DNA of 46,455 nucleotides. It comes from Emiliania huxleyi CCMP1516. Taxonomy: Eukaryota; Haptophyta; Isochrysidales; Noelaerhabdaceae. The stretch is from assembly GCF_000372725.1 (NCBI RefSeq), contig NW_005200442.1, positions 127,737 through 174,191 of the forward strand. The letters run 5' to 3'. The translations under genes were made by a program, and so were the position numbers. A model generated the notes under the pieces. The model ran no database searches. It was not told the DNA's origin and was given only the letters and a program-made list of their open reading frames with translations. Below, piece by piece: positions 1 through 9,553 of the stretch (position 1 is the stretch's first letter; each line of letters starts with the position of its first letter).

Positions 1-116
1 CTTCCGCGGGGGGGGGGGGGTTTTTTTTCCCCCCCCCCTTTTTGTGGGGGGGGGGGGGGGGGTCAGCCCCCCCCGGGGTTTCCCCCCTCCCTAGGGGGGG
101 GGGGGGGGGGGGCTCA
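1..116. repeat. homopolymer G/C/T tracts
   Basis: Alternating runs of G, T and C up to about 20 bases long fill the first 116 bases. No coding frame is supported. This may be a true low-complexity tract or an assembly artefact at a contig edge. Confidence 0.8.
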
Positions 117-939
117 AGAGGCTTCACCACATGCTAGGGGGGGGAGGGTGGGGCGTGGAGAGAAGGGCGCCCCCGTTACCCAAGCATGCCGAAGGAAGCG
201 ATGCGGGTAGCGATGAGGGACATTCTAGGCGATGTGCGCAAGAGTCTGCCGCCGGGCGCGGGAGAGGACCCGAAAATACTTGTGCCTAAAAGAGGCAAAA
301 AGAAGTGCTCGTGGGCGCAGCAAGGAGAGGTGTGGGGACTATCCCAACGATGGCAGCGCCACAATTGCGGTGCCGTCTCGCAGCCCTCATTAACGTTCTT
401 GAGTCTCGTCCGGAAACTTCCGCTTGGGTCGAGCTCAAGAGTCGTTCCAAAAAATGGGTGCTCTCGGCGGCTTCCAGCTTCAACGGGGCCCAGTAGCACT
501 CCGAACGACGGAAATCATCCCGGAAACGATCGACATCCCGCGCACTATCATCGTCGAGAAGCTAATCGATGCGTGTAGCGTTCCGCGGCTGACGTGTTTC
601 CTCTCCTTTTGCCTGCGTGCCGACTTTCTGTCATAGTCGCCTTTTAGTCCCGGCGCGCTTCGCCGCTGCGAGCCTTGGGGCGTCGGTATCATGCTTATGT
701 CTTGTGTTGCACGCGCCGGATCGCTCCTTGTCATGTACTCGCCACCGAGGGGTCCCTTCCCTCTCCCAACCGCTCACCGTGCGAGCCATACACGTCTACC
801 CTCGCGTTGCGACGCGCAACCCTCCCATCGCCAGTCACATCCACACGTATACAAGTGCGAGCGTCGTCGCGGCACGCCATTCTCCTCTCTGCGCCATGCC
901 GCTCCTCCCTCCCCAGCCTCGGCTGGTCGTCTCGGCGCG
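117..939. other. no supported gene
   Basis: Open frames exist on both strands here but are short, overlapping, and give Arg/Pro/Ser/Cys-rich translations typical of random GC-rich sequence. No domain or splice pattern was recognised. It lies downstream of the minus-strand recombinase gene and could hold its 3' untranslated region. Confidence 0.6.
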
Positions 940-1084
940 CCTCGCGCCCGCATGTACTCGAGACGCTACGTCCGATATCGGCGCGCTCCATAGGTGCACG
1001 ATGTCCTCAGGCGCGCCTCGCGCCCGCGTTTGCCCGAGACGCTGCCTGCGAGCTCGGCGTTCCCCACAGGTGCACGACGTCCTC
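940..1084 (-). repeat. degenerate ~70 bp tandem duplication at recombinase 3' end
   Basis: On the minus strand the last codons of the recombinase frame (EDVVHLWGTPSSQAASRANA, then GARRA and stop) are followed by a diverged second copy reading EDIVHLWSAPISDVASRVHA, then GARRA. The stop falls between the copies, so the second copy is now outside the protein. The duplication probably once lengthened the C-terminus. Confidence 0.6.
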
Positions 1085-4000
1085 AAACGATAGGTCCTCT
1101 GTCTGCGAGCCGCCGCCGTCGCCACCGTGCTGCTGCCGGTGCGCGCCGCTTCGCAGCACCCGGCGAGGCAGGGAGCCGCCGTCGGAGGCACCACCCCCCG
1201 TGGCCGCGCCGGCGTGCAGCGCCTGGGCCAGATCCAGCGTGTCCACCTCGGCCAGCGCTTCGAGCGCTGCCGCTGCCTCTTCCGCATCGATCCAGTCCTC
1301 TGGGTGCAGGCCCGTCGCCTCCTCCTCCTCGTCGCCCCCGATCTCCGCGCGCCCGCCCGTCCGCTCCCGCTCGTCGGATGCCGCGTCCGTGCTGTCCGTC
1401 GTCGCACTCGGCGCCACCGTCGCAGCCGCCCCGGCATCGTAGGCCGCGTTGCCGATCGTCGCGCGGCCGCGTAGCGCGTACCACACGCCGTACGATTCCG
1501 CGTCGCTCGCGCCAAGAGCCTGCGTCGCGCCCGCCGCCATCGGCTCCCCAGCGACCAGCGTGGCCGCACCCGCGCCCCCCCCCTCCCGCCGCCATCGCAT
1601 CCGCACCTGCGCGGCGCCGCAGTGCTCGCAGCGCAGCTCCTCGAACTCCTCGGGCGAGTCGGGCCAGTGCATCTCCAGCCCACTTCCCACGCACCCGTCC
1701 GAGCCGCACTCCAGTGAGCATAGGCCGACGCAGCGCTCGCGGACGTGCTCGTACGCCGTGCGCCGCGTGCGTCCCCTGGGCAGCACGTGCAGTGCGCCCG
1801 CTCGCAGGATGGAGCCCTGCAGAGGCGCGGGAAGCTCGCGCAGCGCACGCAGCTCGAACGTGCGATCGCGGCGGTCGAGCCCGAACGCGACCGCCTCGTC
1901 TTCGCCTCGCGGGGCCCATTCGTGCGTGCACATCATCGCGCGCCGCAGCGCCGGAGAGGTGCGCAGCCGCTCCTGGCCCTCTTTGTACAGGCGCAGCCGG
2001 TACGCATCGACCGCGCGCTGCCGCGCCTTGTTCCGGCGGTTACGCACTCGCAGCGCTGCCGCCTCATACGACGTGGCGCAAGCCGCGTGACCGGCCGCGC
2101 GCGCCATCACCTTGAAGTGACGTGGCAGCGTCGAGACGGAGAGCAGCACCAGCAGGCTGCGCCGGGCCGCGTCCAGCTCCGCCTCCGCCTCCGACACCTC
2201 AGCACAACCCTCCATCTCGGCGCGCTCGGAGCAGCCCGCCGGCAGGTCACACACGCCGCGCACCCCGCTCGCCTCAGGCACCCGCGACGCGGAGAGCGAG
2301 TCCAGCGGCGCCCGCTCGACGCTCTCGATCGGGCCCCGCCTCGCCCAGTACGCGCCGAGATCGCGTGTCCGCAGGTCCGCGCGGTAGACAAGGTCCATCG
2401 TCCTCGAGTTCACGTGCCGGTGCCCCAGCACCCTCGCACCCACCTCGCCCTCGCCCGCCGCGACCGGCTGCTCGCACGCGTCCTTCCGGAGCGACCACGC
2501 GCCCACCTGGTGCCTGTTCATGCCGAGCGAAACGCCCGTCTGGATCAGCAGGTCGCAGACCGTCTTCACCTGGAAGCTCTCTGTGAACAAGAACCGCCCG
2601 GTCGCGGTGTCCACCGCCGGGAAGAGCGGCCGGCTCAGCGCCGCCTCGTCCAGCACCCAGCCGTCCTCGCGGCACGCACGCACCAGCGAGAGGAAGCTCT
2701 CGTGGCCTGTGTCCTCGAGCTCGAGGCCGGCGAATCCGCGTGGGTCTGCCACCTTCTTCCGCAGCGCCGCGGCGTCGGCGCGGCTCAGCCGCGCATAGCA
2801 CCCGCGGAAGCTCCCGCACCTCAACAGCAGGCGGAGCAGCGCCAGGGTCCCGATCCGCAGCATCTGATCTGAGTCGGGGGTGATCGAGGTGCCGAACGCG
2901 TAGTGTGCGAAGTACTCGCCCTTCTTCCGCTTGAACGTCACCTGCATCCTGCAGAGCGCCCGGAACGCGCCCTCGGTCAGCGCGCCGCCCAGCTCGTTGT
3001 CCATGTCGATCCGCAAGTCGCTCATCCGAAGCGGCGGTACCTCGTGCCTGCCGCATCGCGCGTCGGGGCTCGGGGTGAGGGGTGAGGCCGAGACGCCTCC
3101 GGCGGTATCAATCCGCGTCCTACGCGTCGCTTCACGCCCCCTCCCCTCGCCTCCCGGGCGCCTTCCACCTCACCCGTGTCCCTCATCGCAACAGGCGCCC
3201 GCCCCGCTGGCCCTCGGGCGCCCTCCACCCCACCGTGCCTACGGGTGCCGCTGGCGGTGGGTGCGCACCAGTGACTGGTAGTGTTCGCGAGGTCGTTCAC
3301 GTCGTTCATCGTCATCCCGGGCCGGCAGCCGGTCTGCCTCGCGAGGCACACGTACGCGCTCATGATGAAGGCCACGTTCACCTCGAATGGCTCGGAGAGG
3401 TGCGCGTCCTGCAGCAGGTACTCCCCCGCCTGGAACAGGTGCTGCTTCGTGCACGGGCGGGTCGTCCCCGCGCGCAGCTTCGCTTCCACCTGCCGGGTCA
3501 TGTCCGCGCTCGCCTTCGCGCTCGCCGCCTGCTGCTGCTCCACGCCCTCGCCTCGCGCGACGCTTGCCTGCGCCGCCGCCTGTCCCGCTCCTCTCCCAGC
3601 CTTCTCTGCTTCCTGTCGCATCCCGCCGCCGCCGCCGTCGAAGATCCCCATCACGCGCCGCGTCACCCAGTGCCAGTACTGCCTCGCGTCGGCCGGCATC
3701 GCGGGCCACAGCTCGCGCCAGACGTGGTTCTTCATGTGCTGCAGTGCGACGTACACCGTGTTCGACCCCCGGCCGCTGCGCGCCGTCGCCTCCGCCTGTC
3801 CCGCCGACTGCTCCTCGGCCAGGTGCCAGCTATACGCCCTCGACTCGACGATCCGCGTCGTGGCCAGCCACTTGCCGAACTCGACCGTCCACCGCATGGT
3901 CGGGTGAAGGCCGCGGGAAGTGCGCTGCATCGGCACCGACAGGCTGTCCTCCGCCAGGTCTGCGAGGTACTCCCTCAGACGGCGGCGCACGATCACGAGC

Positions 4001-4812
4001 TGACGCGACAGCGTGGCGCTGTGCTGCGACAGCATGGGCGCGTCGTCGGGCCGCCTGGCCTCGCGCTGCTCGGCCTCGTCCCGCGTGCGAAGCAGCTCCA
4101 TGGCGGCGTCGCGTCGCGCCCTCCTCCGCCCCGGCCAGTTGAGGTCAGGGGCGGAGCCCGCCTGGCCGGTCGTCTCGGCGGAGCCCGCCCCGCCGGTCGT
4201 CTCGCTCGCCCCGCCGGCCGTCTCCCCCCGGGCGTTGTCCCACCTTGTTGGTCTGGAGGCCGCCAAGCTCGCGCCGTCGCGGAGTGCCGCGTCGCCAGCG
4301 CCAGCGCGGGCGTGCTCTAGCTCTGGCCCCGTGTCCGCCACCCTGCGCCACTGCTCGTCGTCGAGCACGTGCCAGTACCGGTCGCCCTCGAAGTTGGTGT
4401 ACTGGACGCGGTGCACGAGCCGGCCGTCGGTGTCCTCCGTCCGCTCCATGATGGTCCCCGGCCACCACCTCTCCTCCCCCGAATCCTCCGCGAAGATCTC
4501 GACTCGCGTGCCCGTCTCGAGGATCGCCTGACCCGCCTGCCTTGCTGCCTCGTCCACCATGAGCCGCTTCCGGCGCGACTTGACCGGCTCCGGCGCCTTC
4601 GGCAGCAGGTAGTTGGGCCCGCTCTCCTCCACCGCCGCGAGCACGACAGACGCGCTCAGGTGCTCCACCGCCCCCTCCTCGTCCGGCGGCGGCTCGAACG
4701 CCCTCATTCCCGCCTCGCGCTCGCTCCTCTCGCGGGCCGATCGCTCGTGGTGGGCGTTACGCCGGTCGACGCCGTCCCCGCGGTGCTCCGCGGTCGCCGC
4801 CTGCGGCATCAT
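1007..4812 (-). CDS. Tudor-like / tyrosine recombinase protein (Crypton-like element), two exons
   Basis: Two long ORFs join across an intron at 3048-3268 to give about 1,194 residues: exon 1 is 4812-3269, exon 2 is 3047-1007. Residues ~98-160 resemble an SGF29-type Tudor/chromo-like fold (GTRVEIFAEDSG, RWWPGTI, HVLDDEQW). Around residue 496 CRPGM fits the first catalytic arginine of tyrosine recombinases. In exon 2, AWSLRKDA (R ~702) and LGHRHVNSRT followed by MDLVY (nucleophilic Y ~736) match the second box. The usual His of HxxR is replaced by Trp. A C-terminal CSLECGSDGC...CEHC array may bind zinc. Known family biology: such recombinases cut and rejoin DNA through a phosphotyrosine. No reverse transcriptase is joined to it, so Crypton-like is favoured over DIRS. 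A domesticated host recombinase is the alternative. The frame is intact across the join. Confidence 0.68.
3048..3268 (-). other. phase-2 GT-AG intron of the recombinase gene
   Basis: The minus-strand intron starts GTGCGCACCC and ends CGGCAG, 221 nt. Splicing joins TG to G, restoring a Trp codon and the reading NTTSHWHEVPPLRMSDLRID. Without it, the upstream frame continues for about 80 low-complexity residues to a stop near 3022. The exact acceptor is inferred by hand. Confidence 0.6.
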
Positions 4813-5164
4813 CGCCGCCCAGGCGTCGCTAGCAGGGGCGTTCCGATGTGCTCCGATGTGTTACGACTCGCTCTCCAGCCCCTCCGCAGCTGTCACGCTT
4901 TTGGTCGAAGGGATACCCCCCCCCCTCGAACCCCCCCCTGACCCCCCCTGGACGCGTCCACCCTCCGTCCAATCGAGCCGATCCCTAAAATACATACATA
5001 GCTTCACATGCGCTAAAATGAAGGCGGGCATCGTTCGAGAGGAGATTACTTGTTCTCGTTCATGGTTGGATGCCCTGTGGATGCCTGCTCAAGGTGGGAG
5101 AGAGATTTTTAGCAATACCAAACAACTCTAACACTCACACGTCATTTGGGGCCTGGAGCCCTGT
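4813..5164. other. intergenic, no gene seen
   Basis: About 350 bases upstream of the recombinase gene. It contains a C-rich stretch (4917-4957) and a less GC-rich stretch after 4985. It may include the recombinase promoter, but no motif could be assigned. Confidence 0.5.
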
Positions 5165-5880
5165 TCACGCGCGCGCGAGACGTGCAGACAGGGTTGCCAG
5201 GTGAGAGCGAATGGCGCGGTTCACGCCTCGCACAACAGAGAGAGAGATGCGCTCTGCATGGTGGGACATAAAAGAAAGCGAGTACTTGGGCGAGTAGGCC
5301 GTGCGGTCGACGCTGCCGCGCGCGGCTTTGCGCGCGAGGCGGCGCAGCTTGAGAACGGCGGTGGGCGAGAAGCCGCCGCCGAACGTCTCGTGGAGCAGCA
5401 GGTTGAAGTTGTTGCGCTTGACAAAGTAGATCGCGTCGTGGTAGAAACCGCGATGCGCCTTGACGTAGCCGTGGCCGTTCTTGTGGTCGAAGGGTTGGCC
5501 GGGCTGCCCGCGCGCCTTGCAGCCCATGTTTAGGCGGCGGGCCTTCTCTTCGGTGTTGCCGAAGGCGTAGGAGTGGCCAACGGAGGCGGGCGTGCCGCCG
5601 CTCGAGGCGTTGCCAACGCCCGCCGAGGAGGTCTTGAGGAGGGGCGTCCAGAGCTTAACTTCATTCACCTCATCGCATCCTCCCGGGCCAGCGTGGGGGG
5701 TTCCGCGAGGTCGACCTTGTACCCCTCGTTGTACTGCCGGGTGAGCTCTGGTTTGTTTGTCAAGGTGGTCGCGATGGCGAGCGATGACGAGGGATTCACG
5801 CTCAGCGTGACGAGCAAGCTCAGGGAGTTTACGGCACTCGGATACCCTTCGCACGTGCTTAATGGGGCGATCGGGCGCAC
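5165..5880 (-). pseudogene. LINE endonuclease-domain fragment A (frameshifted)
   Basis: The minus-strand translation contains YAFGNTEEKARRLN, then GYVKAHRGFYHDAIYF and LLLHETFGGGFSP. This is colinear with the C-terminal nuclease region of the reverse-transcriptase ORF at 28.9-31.5 kb (GLGNTEPG, GYVAYKKADYAHAL, YLFETFGGWCN). A frame break near 5670 separates an upstream piece reading YNEGYKVDLAE from EVNEVKLWTPLLK. Joined, these look like the PD-(D/E)XK pair (VD ... EVK). The fragment ends in a stop at 5165 and is 5'-truncated. It is a divergent, dead copy of the same retroelement clade. The neighbouring oxygenase runs the other way. Confidence 0.6.
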
Positions 5881-5960
5881 AAAAGCTCGGACACGGGAGA
5901 CTGTGTTTTCTCGGGTGGTATTAGACAGCGCGTCTCATAGACAAGGAGCAAGACAGAAGA

Positions 5961-6977
5961 ATGGCTGCGGCTCTGCCGTTGTGCAGCGACCAGGCGTGGA
6001 ACGTGTCGGACGTGCTCGACGCCATGGCGCCGACGCTCTCCACCTCCGAGCACTCGCGCCGCGCGGCGTCCGCCGCGTACGCCGCGGCGGCGCCATTCCC
6101 GCACGCGGCGGCGGACGGCGTGTTCCCTGCGTGCTTGCTGCGCGCAGTGGCGCAGGAACTGCCGCAGAGCATCGACAAGCACGGCTGCGCGAGGGGTGCG
6201 TCCCGCTGCTTCAACGGTGGCGCACGCGAGTTGCACAAGAGCCAGATCACGAGCGAGCGCGCGATGGGTGGCGCGACGCGGCTGCTCTTCGCCACGCTGC
6301 GCGCTCCGCCCTTCGTCCGCTGGCTCGAGCAGCTGACGGGCATCGCGAAGCTGCGCCCCGACCCTGGCTATAGTGGGAGCGGCGTGCACATCACAGCAAC
6401 TGGCGGGCGGCTCGGCGTGCATGCCGACTTCAACCACCTGCCGCGCAAGCCGTCGTGGCACCGCCGCGTGAACACGTTCGTCTACCTGAACGACGAGTGG
6501 CCGGAGGCGTACGGAGGGCATCTCGAGCTGTGGGACCGCAACCTCACCGCCTGCGCCACGCGCGTGCTGCCAACCATGGGCCGCTTCGTCGCCTTCTCCA
6601 CCACCGACTTTTCGTACCACGGCCATCCCGTGCCGCTCGCCGCGCCGCTCGGCCGCGCACGCCGCTCCGTAGCGCTCTACTACTATACCGTGGGAGTTCG
6701 CCCGCCTGCCGAATGTTTGGAGGGCCGCTGCTCCTCGATGCACACCACCATCTTCAAGAGCACGCCGCTGTGCTCGCCCACAGCCAACGCTGCTCCGTCC
6801 CTGCCCAGTGGGAACGAGGCTCCGTCCCTGCCCAGTGTGCCGCCGAGGCGCAGCCCGCTCCCCGAGGGCTCGGCTCTCGCTGCGCTGGCGAGCAAGGTCG
6901 AGAAGCTTGAGGCCAAGAAGCAAGATCACCGCCCTCGAGGCTCAGGTCGCACGCGGCTGAAGCGCGGCAAAGGTTGA
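5961..6977 (+). CDS. 2-oxoglutarate/Fe(II) dioxygenase, prolyl-4-hydroxylase-like
   Basis: A complete 338-residue ORF. Residues ~140-245 show the double-stranded beta-helix signature of the 2OG-FeII_Oxy_3 group: H154-x-D156 in GVHADFNHLP, the distal His in SYHGHP (H220 or H222), and R235 in RRSVALYYYT for 2-oxoglutarate binding. The YLNDEWPEAYGGHLELWD strand is typical. Members hydroxylate proline or related residues using O2, 2-oxoglutarate and ferrous iron. The start is the first ATG ahead of the domain. No signal peptide is evident, so a cytosolic site is as likely as the secretory path. The C-terminus (271-338) has two SLPS-type repeats and a basic end. A role in hydroxylating proline-rich wall proteins such as the one at 13.4 kb is possible but unproven. 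Confidence 0.85.
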   Translation: MAAALPLCSDQAWNVSDVLDAMAPTLSTSEHSRRAASAAYAAAAPFPHAAADGVFPACLLRAVAQELPQSIDKHGCARGASRCFNGGARELHKSQITSERAMGGATRLLFATLRAPPFVRWLEQLTGIAKLRPDPGYSGSGVHITATGGRLGVHADFNHLPRKPSWHRRVNTFVYLNDEWPEAYGGHLELWDRNLTACATRVLPTMGRFVAFSTTDFSYHGHPVPLAAPLGRARRSVALYYYTVGVRPPAECLEGRCSSMHTTIFKSTPLCSPTANAAPSLPSGNEAPSLPSVPPRRSPLPEGSALAALASKVEKLEAKKQDHRPRGSGRTRLKRGKG

Positions 6978-7856
6978 AGGGTTCTGTGCGTTCTCACATG
7001 TCGGTTCGTGGGACATGTTACCGCATGGGCCATGTGAGTGTCTTGTGAAGCCCGCTGCTCCAAAGGCAGCAACCCCTACTCCCCTTGCAGGTGGCGACAG
7101 GCTCCGGCCCTTTCGCCTTTGATATGGGTTTGGTCATGGGACGCGGGTCGCGGCGCGAGGCGTGGGCAGCCGTGAGTGCTACGTACGCGTGCGTGGTACG
7201 AAAATGTTGAATGTTAAATGTTAAATGTGACGTAATGTAAAATGTAATTACCACCTTATAAAATATTTAAGTTCATGAATTTGGGGTTTTGCCCCCTCGA
7301 CAGTCGCCGTGACGTACATCTCATGTATATCTCGTAATTTACCGAACGCACGACGGCCTGGGCCGGGCGCCCCCGCCCCGCGATAGAGCCGTATCCGCGC
7401 GCCGCGTGGCGGACACGCCGCGCCGCACCGACTATAGACTGTCTTTTATCCAGACTCCGTAGGTCCGTTCCTCACATATGCCACATGCAGTTGCACATCG
7501 ATCATCGTAGGGCACTACACACGTACACGTACTCGTACACGCACACCGTCCTCTTTTCCTCCCTCTAGTTTCACCCGTCCCTGTAGCTGTACGTATAGCC
7601 ACTCCACAAAGAAGCAATAGCAAAGAGTACGGCTCTAGCCTCGATCTGTCTCGATTCGTCTCACCCGTCTCGGGCGCCGCCGATCGACGCGACAGAATAC
7701 AAATAACACAACCAGCGGCCTTATTCGTGTCTGCTGGATTCATCCGATTGCGTTACATGGGCAGTGCCGGGGTTTCTGCACCGAACGATCTTACTTTCGG
7801 TCTATCGAAAGTGTTGATCGATAAGATTCTCTTTTGATGCAGCTCTAGCCTCCCTA
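6978..7856. other. intergenic with an AT-rich island
   Basis: No gene supported. The stretch 7198-7290 is strikingly AT-rich for this window and carries three near-tandem copies of a TGTTAAATGT-like motif. It could be a 3' end, a replication or matrix-attachment site, or an old transposon remnant. The rest is unremarkable. Confidence 0.5.
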
Positions 7857-8145
7857 GACCAGATGAAGGACAAGGTGCGCAACAAGCTCTCGAAGCGGCA
7901 GCACGAGGACGAGGCGAGCTGGTCGACGCGGTCGTGGCTTTCGCTGCAGGCCCAGCGCATGTCAGTCGCGCTGCAGCTCGCGGCGGCGGAAGAGATTGCG
8001 ACCGAGCTCAGGCTCGCCGCGGCGTCGGAGGACGCCGCCGTCGCCTAGACTCCCCTGCGTCACTACGTGCCTCCCCGTCTTTGTAGCCTGGCGTTTGTGC
8101 CCCGTTTGTGCCGCGTCCCGTGCCCCCGAGTTCATTTCATAAAAC
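7857..8145 (+). pseudogene. LINE 3' end fragment B (5'-truncated)
   Basis: The frame from 7863 begins MKDKVRNKLSKRQHEDEASW and ends LQLAAAEEIATELRL...DAAVA with a stop at 8046. The same residues form the extreme C-terminus of the reverse-transcriptase ORF at 28.9-31.5 kb, where LFYQ precedes MKDKVRNK. Homology to that copy starts at about 7857, so this copy lost everything upstream, the usual result of incomplete target-primed reverse transcription. About 100 bases of presumed 3' UTR follow. This copy lacks the 5-base insertion that breaks the frame in the longer copy, so it preserves the true C-terminus. Confidence 0.7.
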
Positions 8146-8147
8146 CA

Positions 8148-9514
8148 TGAAGGCCAACTTGCCGGAAACCGCCACAGCCGAGTCATCACGGCGTAGCGCG
8201 CCGCCTCGCGAGACGGTCATTGCGCGACGGAGCACGCCCGAGACCTTGCTGGGCGAGCGTCGCCGCCGGTCAAGCACGCGTCTGTCGCAAGAGTCTACCT
8301 TCGCCGGCCCATCGACCGCCAGGGAGGCCGCTGGGCGCCGTCGGCGCAGCAGGATCGAGTCGCTCGAGGAGGCGACCCAGCAGGTAGTCGACAAGGCATT
8401 TGAGACGCTGATGATGCCTTCAATGCGCCTCGCCGCCGCGGGCGTCGCGTGCATCGTGGCGCCTCTGACGCTGCTGCTCCTCGCGCCTCTGACGCTGCTG
8501 CTGCTGCCGATTCTGGTGCCGCTCGGCCTGCTGCTGACCGCCGTGGGAGTCGCCCGCGCCGGCATCGTCGTCTCGATGGACGGGTCGAGGCAGCGCGCGC
8601 GCTCGCCGCGCTCGCCAGCCGACCGGTCGGGTCCGCAGGCGGAGGCAGCCTCGCGCTCGGAAGAGGCGTGTGCGACGCCGTCGTCCCGTCGCAAGCGGCG
8701 CGCGTCGTGGGGCTCGAGCAGCCGCGAGGGTCTGCCGCTCGACCGGCGCGCCTCGAGCGCCCAGGACCGGCCGTATCTCCCCATATCTCCCCATATCTCC
8801 CCATATCTCCCCATATCTCCCCATATCTCGAGCGCCCAGGATCGGCCGCCCGAACTGTCCCCGAACCTTCCGACGGCGATCGCTCTCTCAGCCGCCTCTG
8901 TCCCTGTCCCTGTGCCCGTCGCAGGACCTCACCAGCGGCGCAGTGCTCGACGGTTCGCTGTCGACGCTCAACTCGCTGACGGCGCAGCGCGGCGGCTCGC
9001 TGGTGCGGCAGGCGGGCGGCTTGTCCGAGGGACCAATAGCCTCCCACCCACCTCGCTTGAAGCCTCCCGGACCCTTCCCTCACCGCACTGCCTTCTCGGA
9101 CCCTTCCCTCACCGCACTGCCTTCTCGGACCCTTCCCTCACCGCACTGCGTGAAGCTTCTCGGACCCTTCCCTCACCCAGCAGGTTGGCGAGCCGACCCG
9201 CGACAACACACCACACACCACAAACGATCCTCCCCCGGTGTGTCTTCGACTACAACTCTCTCAACTCTCCCGACAGGTCGGCGACCCCATATCTCCCCAT
9301 ATCTCCCCATATCTCCCCATATCTCCCCATATCTCCCCATATCTCCCCATATCTCCCCATATCTCCCCACACCTCCCAGCAGGTTGGCGAGCTGCTCCGC
9401 GACAATGTCGCCCGCGCGACGCACGAGCTGCGCACTGAAGTGGAGGAGCAGCTCGCGGCGCTGCAGGCGCACACGCCACCGCCCACCGCCACCGCCACCG
9501 CGACCGCCACCGCA

Positions 9515-9553
<39 letters not shown>

